From Flavobacteriaceae bacterium TMED81 (GTDB lineage: Bacteria > Bacteroidota > Bacteroidia > Flavobacteriales > Flavobacteriaceae): a DNA stretch of 36,454 nucleotides. The first letter of the stretch is position 1. The number at the start of each line of letters is the position of its first letter. The position numbers and the translations under genes are program-made. Below the pieces are notes generated by a model. It saw nothing but the letters and a program-made list of their open reading frames with translations. It did no database searches and was not told the origin of the DNA. Shown here in pieces: positions 16,453 through 23,785 of this stretch. The stretch is taken from the NCBI GenBank assembly GCA_002171575.2, contig NHEI02000031.1, positions 33,092-69,545 of the forward strand, read 5' to 3'.

Positions 16453-17262
16453 TTAATTGGCTGCAAATGTAGTGATTTCTTTCTCGATATCATTCATTAT
16501 TGAAATACTCTCACCCAAAAATTCGGATTCAGGGTAAGCCCTAACAAAATCATCAAAATAGGATGCAGCGGTATCTAAACGCTCCTCTTTTTTTGAAAAG
16601 ACACTATTGATTGCCAAAATTGAAGCTGCTCGAAACTGGATAAACATTGCTTCTTCACGAAAAGGAGTGCCTGGGAAATCGCCGATAAAGTTATCTATCG
16701 CCTTGATTGCTGCCTTATAATCCCGAATCGTGTAAAATTGTTTGGCATTTTCAAAAGATTTTCGCTCGAGTTTGCGCAACAATTCTTCTACAATACTATT
16801 CACTTCCACCATCCGCTCACTATCAGGGTAACGATTGATATATTCTTGCAACTTGTTCAAAGCTTCTTCTGTATCTTTTTGATCCAAACTATAAATCGGA
16901 GAAATTTCCGCACTAGCATAGGCGATCAAATAATAGGCCACCTCCAATTTATCACTTTGAGGAAAAGCTTTTGTAAATGATTCAAACTCGTAAGCTGCTG
17001 TAATATAAGAGCGTGTATTGAGTAAACAATTGGCATAGAAGTAAATGATTCGTTCCGATTGGGGTTTGCCTCTGTATAGTGGCTTTAGTTGTTCAAAAAG
17101 GCCTTTGGCTCTTCGATAATCCCCTTCATCATAATATGCTTCAGCCAAATCATATTTAAGCTTGGTGTCTTCACTTTTCAATGCTTTTTGATATGGCCCG
17201 CAAGAAGTCATCAAAAGAATTACAAGCCCGATAAGAGATTGGATCGTTATTTTACTTTGCAT
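16453..17262 (-). CDS. bamD: Outer membrane assembly lipoprotein BamD
   Basis: Component of the BAM complex that inserts beta-barrel proteins into the outer membrane. Its 269 residues begin with a lipoprotein signal and a lipobox Leu-Met-Thr-Ser-Cys with acylated Cys21. The rest is a series of TPR-like helical pairs, including the Ala-Glu-Ala-Tyr-Tyr-Asp-Glu-Gly-Asp-Tyr-Arg-Arg-Ala motif near residue 43, typical of BamD/YfiO. It is the first gene of the long minus-strand unit and has a promoter-like sequence that nearly touches its ATG. Confidence 0.93.
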   Translation of the reverse strand: MQSKITIQSLIGLVILLMTSCGPYQKALKSEDTKLKYDLAEAYYDEGDYRRAKGLFEQLKPLYRGKPQSERIIYFYANCLLNTRSYITAAYEFESFTKAFPQSDKLEVAYYLIAYASAEISPIYSLDQKDTEEALNKLQEYINRYPDSERMVEVNSIVEELLRKLERKSFENAKQFYTIRDYKAAIKAIDNFIGDFPGTPFREEAMFIQFRAASILAINSVFSKKEERLDTAASYFDDFVRAYPESEFLGESISIMNDIEKEITTFAAN

Positions 17263-17266
17263 GGTG

Positions 17267-17296
17267 TAAAGTTATACATTTGAACAACATACCCAA
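17267..17296 (-). promoter_or_regulatory. Promoter of the bamD unit
   Basis: On the minus strand TTG (17294-17296) is followed after 19 nt by TAACTTTA (17267-17274), one base from TAnnTTTG. The box ends 5 nt before the bamD ATG, so transcripts would be leaderless or nearly so. The -33 element lies between the dapA stop and bamD. Confidence 0.5.
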
Positions 17297-17300
17297 CTCA

Positions 17301-18185
17301 TCAATTGTATTGATCAACATAGGTTTTCAACTTTGCACTAACAGCGTTAGAAGCAGGAACTAAAGGAAGTCGCAACTTGTTTTCGATAAGTCCACGTTGA
17401 TGAAGTACAGCTTTTATCCCGCCAGGATTTCCCTCCACGAATAGCAGGTCAATAATGGGTTGAGCAAGTGTTGCGATTTCATTGGCTTTGTCGTCATCTC
17501 CTTCAAGCGCAGCAGCTACGCCATCGCTAAAAAAGCGTGGAAACCCACCACCAATGACAGAAATCACACCTTCGGCACCTGATTGAATCAAGGGAATTGC
17601 AGTTTCATCGTCACCAGACAATACAATAAAACCCTTTGGGCGTCCATCGAGAATGGCTTTTCCTTGATCTAAATCTCCACTGGCATCTTTGATTCCAATT
17701 ACATTTGGACAATCATGTGCGATTCGCAAAGTAGTCTCAGCACTGATGTTTGAAGATGTCCTTCCAGGAACATTATACAAGATAAGCGGTAAAGGCGTCA
17801 CCGCATCAAGTGCTTTGTAGTGTTGATAGATTCCTTCTTGGGTTGGTCGATTGTAATATGGAGAAACCGAAAGGATGGCTGAAAAACCAGTTGTGTCAAC
17901 CTGTTGCAGTGCGCGTTGGAGTGCCATGGTGTCATTGCCACCAAGTCCCATAATTAAGGGCACTCGACCGTCAACGGTTTCCACAAAACAGTCAAAAATC
18001 TGTTTTTTCTCCTCAATAGATATTGTTGGGGACTCTGCTGTTGTCCCCATAGCAACCAAATACCGAATATCACTGTCAATTAAATAATGGATGAGGTTGT
18101 GTAAAGACGTATAATCAACTTTCAAATCAGCAGTAAAAGGGGTTACAACTGCAACACCTGTACCAAAATATGGGGACTTATTCAT
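17301..18185 (-). CDS. dapA: 4-hydroxy-tetrahydrodipicolinate synthase
   Basis: First committed step of lysine and diaminopimelate synthesis: condenses pyruvate with aspartate semialdehyde. It has 294 residues in a TIM barrel. The Schiff-base Lys166 is in Ile-Gly-Ile-Lys-Asp-Ala-Ser-Gly-Asp, the catalytic Tyr137 in Tyr-Asn-Val-Pro-Gly-Arg, and Thr48/Thr49 in Gly-Thr-Thr-Ala-Glu. It overlaps the DUF6913 gene by 8 nt, so the two are coupled. dapF lies separately at 27420, so the wall precursor pathway is represented twice in this window. Confidence 0.95.
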   Translation of the reverse strand: MNKSPYFGTGVAVVTPFTADLKVDYTSLHNLIHYLIDSDIRYLVAMGTTAESPTISIEEKKQIFDCFVETVDGRVPLIMGLGGNDTMALQRALQQVDTTGFSAILSVSPYYNRPTQEGIYQHYKALDAVTPLPLILYNVPGRTSSNISAETTLRIAHDCPNVIGIKDASGDLDQGKAILDGRPKGFIVLSGDDETAIPLIQSGAEGVISVIGGGFPRFFSDGVAAALEGDDDKANEIATLAQPIIDLLFVEGNPGGIKAVLHQRGLIENKLRLPLVPASNAVSAKLKTYVDQYN

Positions 18186-18681
18186 CGGTATTGATTTTAG
18201 AGAAAAAGCTGTTAAATGTATTGAAAAATTGTTCTGCTGTTTTGTTTTCTTCCCCGAGCATAAGATCGTTTAGTCGGTGATCGGTTGTGAAATAACCAAC
18301 CCGAAATCCTGCTTTGATTTGCGAGGAAATTGACTGAAGAATAAGATTGTCCTTCCAGAAAAAATTAAACAGTAAATCGTACTTTTTCGACAAAACTTTC
18401 TTTTTCATGGGATGAAGAAGCGTTCCGTCCCAATGTAGATGCCGGTTGTTAAATTGCGGACGATACAAACTCAAGTCTTTGGATTGTTTTGGTGCATAGT
18501 AAATCGTTGTAATTCTATTCTTTTGAATTTGAAAAAGCTCCTCTATGTAGCTGTCTAATTCTATATCTGCCATAATACTGAGATCGACAAGGCACGCAAC
18601 TGAATGAATGGACTCTGGTTTAACCATCGTTCGGTGAGACAGCTCGGTTAAGGCCTTTTCAACAACTCGTTTTCTAAACAT
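18178..18681 (-). CDS. Uncharacterised protein, probable DUF6913 family
   Basis: Cytoplasmic protein of 167 residues with no catalytic motif that I recognise. A conserved-looking segment around Leu-Val-Asp-Leu-Ser-Ile followed by Tyr-x-Pro-Lys-Gln and Phe-Asn-Phe-Phe-Trp suggests a compact alpha/beta fold. In Flavobacteriia a gene of this size often sits directly before dapA and is named DUF6913; I assign it on size and position, so the family name is tentative. The ATG at 18681 is preferred over a TTG at 18705. It overlaps dapA by 8 nt. Confidence 0.7.
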   Translation of the reverse strand: MFRKRVVEKALTELSHRTMVKPESIHSVACLVDLSIMADIELDSYIEELFQIQKNRITTIYYAPKQSKDLSLYRPQFNNRHLHWDGTLLHPMKKKVLSKKYDLLFNFFWKDNLILQSISSQIKAGFRVGYFTTDHRLNDLMLGEENKTAEQFFNTFNSFFSKINTDE

Positions 18682-18774
18682 ATTTTGGGGGGCTAAATTA
18701 ATCAATCCCGAACTCTAAATGTGCAATTTATCATTCTTTTTTTAAAATATACACAAAATGTTTTATTTATAACA

Positions 18775-20778
18775 CTATAAAGAAATCATCGAGAGAAAAG
18801 TAGTTTCGTCAATAATGACAATTCCGAGGTCGTCGGCTTTGATTCGCTTTTTAGGACCCATATTCTCACCCGCTAGCAGAAATGATGTTTTGGAAGACAA
18901 TGAACTTGAAACTTTTCCACCATGGTCTTCGACTAAGGTTTTGATTTCATCTCTGCTGTGTGAGGAAAAGACACCTGAGATGACAAAAGATCGACCCTCA
19001 AGCTTATCAGAAAGAGGTTTAAATTGATTCAATTGGCTTTCGAGTTGTAGACCATATGCTTTAAGTCGGTCAATAATTTGAATGTTAGATAAGGAAGAGA
19101 AGAATTCGACAACGCTTTCTGCGATCCTAATGCCGATTTCATCAACTTGAGTTAGTGTATCAAGATTTGCTTTGGCTAGGGCATCCATTGAACCAAAAGA
19201 TAAGGTTAGCTTTTTGGCTACGGTCTGTCCAACATATCTGATGCCAAGACCAAAAAGTACTCGTTCGAATGGTACCGTTTTTGATTGATCAATCGCGTCC
19301 AATATATTTTGTACAGACTTGTCAGCCATTCGCTCGAGTGGAATGAGTTGATCATAGGTCAATGTGTACAAATCCGCATAAGACATCAGCAAGCCCTGGT
19401 GATAGAGAAGTTCAATCGTTTCATTTCCCAATCCGTAAACATTCATGGCTTTTCGGGAAATAAAGTGCTGAATTCTACCAATGATTTGAGTTGGACACCC
19501 ATCGTTGTTTGGACAATAATGGTCTGCCTCCCCTGCCATCCGCACCAATTCTGTTTCACAATCGGGGCAATGTGTGATATAATGTACTTTTTTTGCATCT
19601 GCACTGCGTTTACTACTTTCCACAGATGTGATTTTTGGGATGATCTCCCCTCCTTTTTCGATTGCAATAGAGTCCCCGTAGTACAAGTCAAGTTTTTCGA
19701 TTTGATCCGCGTTATGCAGAGATGCGCGCTTGACAACCGTTCCGCCTAAAACAACAGGGTTTAATATGGCAACAGGCGTAATCGCGCCTGTACGACCGAC
19801 TTGAAATTGCACAGATTCCAAAATTGCAAAGGTACTCTCTGCCTTAAACTTATAGGCAATTGCCCAGCGTGGAGACTTGGATGTGTAGCCCAATTCATCT
19901 TGTTGTGCAATGTCATTCACTTTTACCACTACACCATCGATTTCATAAGGGAGATTTGAACGCTCTTTATCCCAGTGTGTGATAAACCGGATGACATCTT
20001 CAATCGTTGGTGCAAGTGTATGGTGTTCTGGGACATGAAATCCCAGATTATGCGCAGCTTGTAAACTCTCAATCTGGGTAGAAAATAACGTTCGATTAGC
20101 AATCATTTGATACAAAAAGCACTGAAGTGGTCTTGCCGCAACCAAGGTGCTGTCTTGCAATTTTAAACTCCCCGAAGCAGTGTTTCGCGGATTTCGATAA
20201 GGTTCTTCTCCTTCGGCAATTCGCTGTTTATTCATTTTATTAAATCCCTCAATAGGGAGAATAATCTCACCACGAATTGCGAAACGTTCTTTAAAGTCTC
20301 CGCGTAGTTCTAGCGGAACTGTAGGAATGGTGCGGATATTTTGGGTAACATCATCCCCCTGTGTGCCGTCTCCTCTTGTAACAGCTCTTTCCAACACACC
20401 ACGGTCGTAGGTCAAACTAATCGAAGCACCATCATATTTCAATTCGCAAGTGTAGGAAACTTCATCTGTTCCAAGTCCTTTTTGCACACGTTTTTCCCAA
20501 TCAAGCAGTTCTTGTTGGCTATATGCATTGTCTAAAGAATACATTGGGGATTCGTGAACCACCGTTGGAAAGTCTTTGGTAACCCCGCCCCCCACACGCA
20601 AGGTGGGCGAATTGGGATCATGATATTCGGGGTATTGCTTTTCTAAAGCGGTGAGTTTCCGTAAACTCTGATCAAACTCATAGTCACTAATAATGGGGTC
20701 ATCGAGAACATAATATCTGTAATTATGATCATGCAGTGCTTTGCGTAATGCTAATATTTGCTCTTTGACCTCTTTCAT
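18775..20778 (-). CDS. ligA: NAD-dependent DNA ligase LigA
   Basis: Essential replicative ligase that seals nicks using NAD+. Its 667 residues are full length. The order is Ia/adenylation domain with catalytic Lys114 in Cys-Glu-Leu-Lys-Tyr-Asp-Gly, an OB-fold, a four-cysteine zinc site (Cys-Pro-Asp-Cys and Tyr-Cys-Pro-Asn-Asn-Asp-Gly-Cys, near residues 404-428), helix-hairpin-helix repeats, and a C-terminal BRCT domain (about 590-667, Gly-Arg-Ser-Phe-Val-Ile-Ser-Gly). The start overlaps the prmC stop by 4 nt. About 90 nt of AT-rich sequence with no clear terminator separate its end from the DUF6913 gene. Confidence 0.96.
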   Translation of the reverse strand: MKEVKEQILALRKALHDHNYRYYVLDDPIISDYEFDQSLRKLTALEKQYPEYHDPNSPTLRVGGGVTKDFPTVVHESPMYSLDNAYSQQELLDWEKRVQKGLGTDEVSYTCELKYDGASISLTYDRGVLERAVTRGDGTQGDDVTQNIRTIPTVPLELRGDFKERFAIRGEIILPIEGFNKMNKQRIAEGEEPYRNPRNTASGSLKLQDSTLVAARPLQCFLYQMIANRTLFSTQIESLQAAHNLGFHVPEHHTLAPTIEDVIRFITHWDKERSNLPYEIDGVVVKVNDIAQQDELGYTSKSPRWAIAYKFKAESTFAILESVQFQVGRTGAITPVAILNPVVLGGTVVKRASLHNADQIEKLDLYYGDSIAIEKGGEIIPKITSVESSKRSADAKKVHYITHCPDCETELVRMAGEADHYCPNNDGCPTQIIGRIQHFISRKAMNVYGLGNETIELLYHQGLLMSYADLYTLTYDQLIPLERMADKSVQNILDAIDQSKTVPFERVLFGLGIRYVGQTVAKKLTLSFGSMDALAKANLDTLTQVDEIGIRIAESVVEFFSSLSNIQIIDRLKAYGLQLESQLNQFKPLSDKLEGRSFVISGVFSSHSRDEIKTLVEDHGGKVSSSLSSKTSFLLAGENMGPKKRIKADDLGIVIIDETTFLSMISL

Positions 20779-21617
20779 TTCTTCGTTTTCGCAACCAACA
20801 TTCGAGCTTGGTTTTGCATATCATTTTCGACCACAATATCGACAAAATCCGTCGTTTTTAAAAGAGAAATCACCGCTTTAGCAGTATTGGGATTGAGCTC
20901 AAAATACAGTCGTCCACCTGGACTTAAATGCAGCGCTGCAAATTGGACAACTGCACGATAAAACTGTATTGGGTCTTCTCTTAAGGTGAATAATGCCAAG
21001 TGGGGTTCATACTCAAGTACATTTGCGTGAATTTGTGGCTTCTCCTCCTCCAAAACATAAGGTGGGTTTGACACAATGACGTCCCATCGATCTTGGGTTT
21101 GAGTATGTTTTAGAATATCGACTTGCGAAAAGCTGACATTTGAACCGATCGAGGCGGCAGTTTGCTTGGCAACTGTCAAAGCTTTGTTTGAAATATCCCA
21201 AGCGGTAACCTTGGCATTGATATGATCTTCAAGGGCAAACGCAATGCATCCACTTCCCGAGCAAATGTCTAAAATGGCTAAGTCGTCTGGCTCTCGACTT
21301 TTGATCCAATACACCAAACTCTCTGTTTCAGGTCTTGGAATCAGAACATGGTGATTGACATGAATTGGTATTCCCGCAAAACTTGTTTGTCCTATTATAT
21401 ATTGTATTGGTTCTTTTTTCTCTAGTCTATTCATAAATTGAACGACATCATTCTGAACATCTTGATTCAACTCTGTATTGACGTTTAATATAATTTCCGC
21501 ACGACCGATGTTGAGCACATGTTCCATCAATTGAAAAAAAAGAGAATCAATTTCCGCAGTTGGGTATACAGACGCCAATCTTTCGTTAAAGTTCTGTCGA
21601 AATACTTTAATCGTCAT
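20775..21617 (-). CDS. prmC: Peptide chain release factor N5-glutamine methyltransferase
   Basis: Methylates the Gln of the GGQ motif of release factors RF1 and RF2 with SAM. It has 280 residues, with an N-terminal helical substrate-binding domain (about 1-85) and a Rossmann-type methyltransferase domain. The SAM loop Asp-Ile-Cys-Ser-Gly-Ser-Gly-Cys-Ile-Ala is near residue 118, and the catalytic Asn-Pro-Pro-Tyr-Val near residue 185. It overlaps the GNAT gene by 11 nt upstream and ligA by 4 nt downstream, forming a three-gene unit. Confidence 0.94.
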   Translation of the reverse strand: MTIKVFRQNFNERLASVYPTAEIDSLFFQLMEHVLNIGRAEIILNVNTELNQDVQNDVVQFMNRLEKKEPIQYIIGQTSFAGIPIHVNHHVLIPRPETESLVYWIKSREPDDLAILDICSGSGCIAFALEDHINAKVTAWDISNKALTVAKQTAASIGSNVSFSQVDILKHTQTQDRWDVIVSNPPYVLEEEKPQIHANVLEYEPHLALFTLREDPIQFYRAVVQFAALHLSPGGRLYFELNPNTAKAVISLLKTTDFVDIVVENDMQNQARMLVAKTKK

Positions 21618-22110
21618 CTCGAAGGGATTTAACCATCCAAACCGGGCATGAGCAATGACCTGTATTCCCTAAAGGGTGGTCGATGTAGGTGTATCCCCAT
21701 TTTTTGTACAGCTTTTGCGCATCAATCATGTTTGGCATGGTTTCTAAATAGCAATCTGTATAACCATAAGACTTGGCTTTTGTCAGACATTTTTGAATCA
21801 TTTGATTTCCTAGCCCCTTCCCTCTTGCGTCGGGTAGAAAATACATTTTCTGTAGCTCACAATACCCACTCGGGCCTTCATGCAATGGTGCAATCCCAGC
21901 ACCTCCCAAAATATGATCTCCATGACAAACCACCCAATAGTCTGCATTGTCTTTTAAATAAGCATCATAGATTGTATCGAGTTCAGGGTCAGCAAAAGCA
22001 GTGCCTTGCTTAGGAACATTCATTTCAATAAGCACCTCTCTGAGCACCCGAGCCAGGACGTGATTATCGGATTGACGAACCAAACGAATTTTCCATTGGT
22101 CTGTTGCCAT
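21607..22110 (-). CDS. GNAT family N-acetyltransferase
   Basis: Acetyl-CoA-dependent transferase of 167 residues; acceptor unknown. The acetyl-CoA loop Arg-Gly-Lys-Gly-Leu-Gly-Asn-Gln is near residue 97, after the Met-Tyr-Phe-Leu-Pro strand, and the C-terminal Asn-Met-x-x-Ala-Gln-x-Leu-Tyr-x-x-x-Gly-Tyr motif of the fold is present. A GNAT gene next to prmC and ribD recurs in Flavobacteriia. Its start region overlaps the ribD promoter on the other strand. Confidence 0.87.
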   Translation of the reverse strand: MATDQWKIRLVRQSDNHVLARVLREVLIEMNVPKQGTAFADPELDTIYDAYLKDNADYWVVCHGDHILGGAGIAPLHEGPSGYCELQKMYFLPDARGKGLGNQMIQKCLTKAKSYGYTDCYLETMPNMIDAQKLYKKWGYTYIDHPLGNTGHCSCPVWMVKSLRDDD

Positions 22111-22120
22111 TTGTTTAGCT

Positions 22121-22128
22121 TATTTTTG
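22121..22128 (+). promoter_or_regulatory. -7 box of ribD
   Basis: TATTTTTG exactly matches TAnnTTTG and its last G is 16 nt before the ATG at 22144. A TTG at 22096-22098 lies 22 nt upstream and could be the -33 element. This supports a ribD start at 22144 or later rather than further upstream. Confidence 0.45.
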
Positions 22129-22143
22129 TTGTTTAAATGTACA

Positions 22144-23208
22144 ATGAAATTAGGTATGAGTGTATCCAAATTTATGAACAAATGTATCGCCCTTGCCAAG
22201 CAAGGGCTCGGCAATACATACCCAAACCCCTTGGTAGGTTCTGTGGTCGTGTACAACGGACAAGTCATTGGTTCTGGTTGGCATCAAAAGTCTGGTGAAG
22301 CACATGCCGAGGTTCTTGCCATCCGGTCTGTTTCCGATCGATCCTTGTTGGCTGATTCCACTTTATATGTGAACCTAGAACCCTGTAGCCATCATGGAAA
22401 AACACCACCCTGTACAGATTTGATTGTTCAAAGTGGGATTCGCCATGTCGTTATTGGCATGCAAGACCCTTTTGAAAAGGTAAATGGAAGGGGCATCCAA
22501 AAACTACGTCATGCTGGTGTGCGTGTTGATGTCGGAATTGAAGTTGCTGCATGCAGAGAATTAAACAAACGATTTGTCACAACTATTGAAAAACAACGCC
22601 CTTACATAATAATAAAGTGGGCAGAAACAGCAGACGGATTTCTTGCACCCAAAACCAAAAGGACAAACGAACCAGTGTGGATAAGCAATCTTTTATCCCG
22701 AACTTTAGCACATCAATGGCGAGCTGAAGAACAATCGATTTTAATCGGCAAGCAAACTGCATTGGATGATAACCCCGCATTGACCACCAGGTTGCACAAA
22801 GGTCCTTCCCCAATTCGACTGTTAATTGACCCAAAAGAAGAAGTGGACCGCAAAGCGAAAGTGTTCAATCCAGACCAAAAGGTCATTGTGTTTACTGCAA
22901 ATAAAAGTCGAACGGAAGACCATATTCAGTATGTAGCTATTGATTTTTCCGCAAATGGATTACAGCAAATCCTCAAGGCTTTATTTCAAAAAGGGATTCA
23001 ATCCATGATTGTTGAGGGCGGCTCAATTACACTTCAACATTTTATCGATTCTAGATTGTGGGATGAGGCCAGAGTGATCACAGGACAAGAGAAATTTGGA
23101 AAGGGAATTACTGCACCAAACACGACATCATTTTCAGCGAAACCAAACGCAACAACAGCCTTAGAAGGAGATGTATTAAAACAATGGGTTAATCACCAAG
23201 CGCTTTGA
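22144..23208 (+). CDS. ribD: Bifunctional riboflavin biosynthesis deaminase/reductase RibD
   Basis: Carries out the second and third steps of riboflavin synthesis: deaminates the pyrimidinone and reduces the ribosyl side chain with NADPH. It has 354 residues. The N-terminal deaminase domain has the zinc ligands His54 (Ala-His-Ala-Glu, with Glu56 as proton shuttle), Cys81 and Cys90 in Pro-Cys-Ser-His-His-Gly-Lys-Thr-Pro-Pro-Cys. The C-terminal half is the reductase (about 155-350). ATG at 22144 is chosen because a promoter-like box precedes it and the longer frame from 22006 has no family match. ATG 22156 is an alternative. The end overlaps the thioesterase gene by 20 nt. Confidence 0.94.
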   Translation: MKLGMSVSKFMNKCIALAKQGLGNTYPNPLVGSVVVYNGQVIGSGWHQKSGEAHAEVLAIRSVSDRSLLADSTLYVNLEPCSHHGKTPPCTDLIVQSGIRHVVIGMQDPFEKVNGRGIQKLRHAGVRVDVGIEVAACRELNKRFVTTIEKQRPYIIIKWAETADGFLAPKTKRTNEPVWISNLLSRTLAHQWRAEEQSILIGKQTALDDNPALTTRLHKGPSPIRLLIDPKEEVDRKAKVFNPDQKVIVFTANKSRTEDHIQYVAIDFSANGLQQILKALFQKGIQSMIVEGGSITLQHFIDSRLWDEARVITGQEKFGKGITAPNTTSFSAKPNATTALEGDVLKQWVNHQAL

Positions 23209-23593
23209 GAAACACCTCGGGGCATCGCATGATTTTTCGAGTATCTGCATTCACAAAAGCCAGGCGGGTTTTCGCTGTCGTGCAAAGCACTTTGTCTAGA
23301 TTAAAAATTTGATAAGAAAAATCAATAATTGAGGTTGGATCACTATCCAAACAAATCTCGATTTGAATCTGATCTTCGAAGTAAAGCGGGTGTTTGAATT
23401 CTGTTGAAAGTGACAATACTGGTAACAAAATGCCCTGTGTTTCCAATTTAGCGTAGCTCAACCCCAAAGCGCGCAACCACTCAATCCGAGCCAGCTCAAA
23501 GTAGGTTGCGTAAGTGCCGTGATGGATCACACCCATTTGATCGGTTTCGGCATAACGAGTTGTCAATTGACAAACAAATTTTTTCTTACACAC
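23189..23593 (-). CDS. Acyl-CoA thioesterase, YbgC/4-hydroxybenzoyl-CoA family
   Basis: Hot-dog fold thioesterase of 134 residues that probably hydrolyses acyl-CoA thioesters; chain specificity is unknown. The family signature Ala-Glu-Thr-Asp-Gln-Met-Gly-Val-Ile-His-His-Gly-Thr-Tyr is near residues 15-28, including the catalytic Asp, followed by Phe-Glu-Leu-Ala-Arg. No in-frame ATG precedes this motif, so GTG at 23593 is the best start. The frame stays open further upstream and contains an imperfect 21-nt repeat of the same N-terminal codons. It is convergent with ribD. Confidence 0.85.
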   Translation of the reverse strand: MCKKKFVCQLTTRYAETDQMGVIHHGTYATYFELARIEWLRALGLSYAKLETQGILLPVLSLSTEFKHPLYFEDQIQIEICLDSDPTSIIDFSYQIFNLDKVLCTTAKTRLAFVNADTRKIMRCPEVFLKALGD

Positions 23594-23611
23594 AATAAGT
23601 TTTTTCTTACA
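23579..23611. repeat. Direct repeat at the thioesterase start
   Basis: The 12-mer TTTTTTCTTACA occurs at 23579-23590 and again at 23600-23611, a 21-nt period. On the minus strand this is an in-frame duplication encoding Cys-Lys-Lys-Lys twice, 16 of 21 positions identical, with the GTG start between the copies. Confidence 0.6.
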
Positions 23612-23785
23612 AAATGGGATTTTAATGTACGTTCATAATATGCATAAAAGTTTCTAAAAATTCAATACTAAAAAAGTTTTTTTTTCAATTTTTTTACATG
23701 CATATTTGTTTCAAAGTTTTAGTTTAAACTTTTAATCAATTGCTCCATTTACAATAACCTAAAACAACTGTTAAGACGACAAAGA
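23594..23785. other. AT-rich divergent spacer upstream of dnaA
   Basis: The 192 nt between the divergent thioesterase and dnaA genes are very AT-rich with several T runs. I see no gene and no perfect DnaA box (TTATCCACA). It holds two ATGCAT palindromes (23640-23645 and 23698-23703), an inverted repeat (23713-23732), and a weak -7-like CATATTTG at 23701-23708. It probably carries the dnaA promoter; evidence that it is the replication origin is lacking. Confidence 0.4.
23713..23732. repeat. Inverted repeat in the dnaA leader
   Basis: AAAGTTT (23713-23719) and AAACTTT (23726-23732) form a perfect 7-bp inverted repeat with a 6-nt spacer about 55 nt before the dnaA ATG. It may be an operator-like site or simply AT-rich chance. 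Confidence 0.35.

Noticed and set aside
19285..19749. 154-codon plus-strand reading frame inside ligA
   Set aside because: It lies wholly antisense to a well-supported gene, has no family features, and starts without a promoter-like box.
22006..22143. N-terminal extension of ribD upstream of 22144
   Set aside because: It is antisense to the GNAT gene, has no family match, and a -7 box lies downstream of its start.
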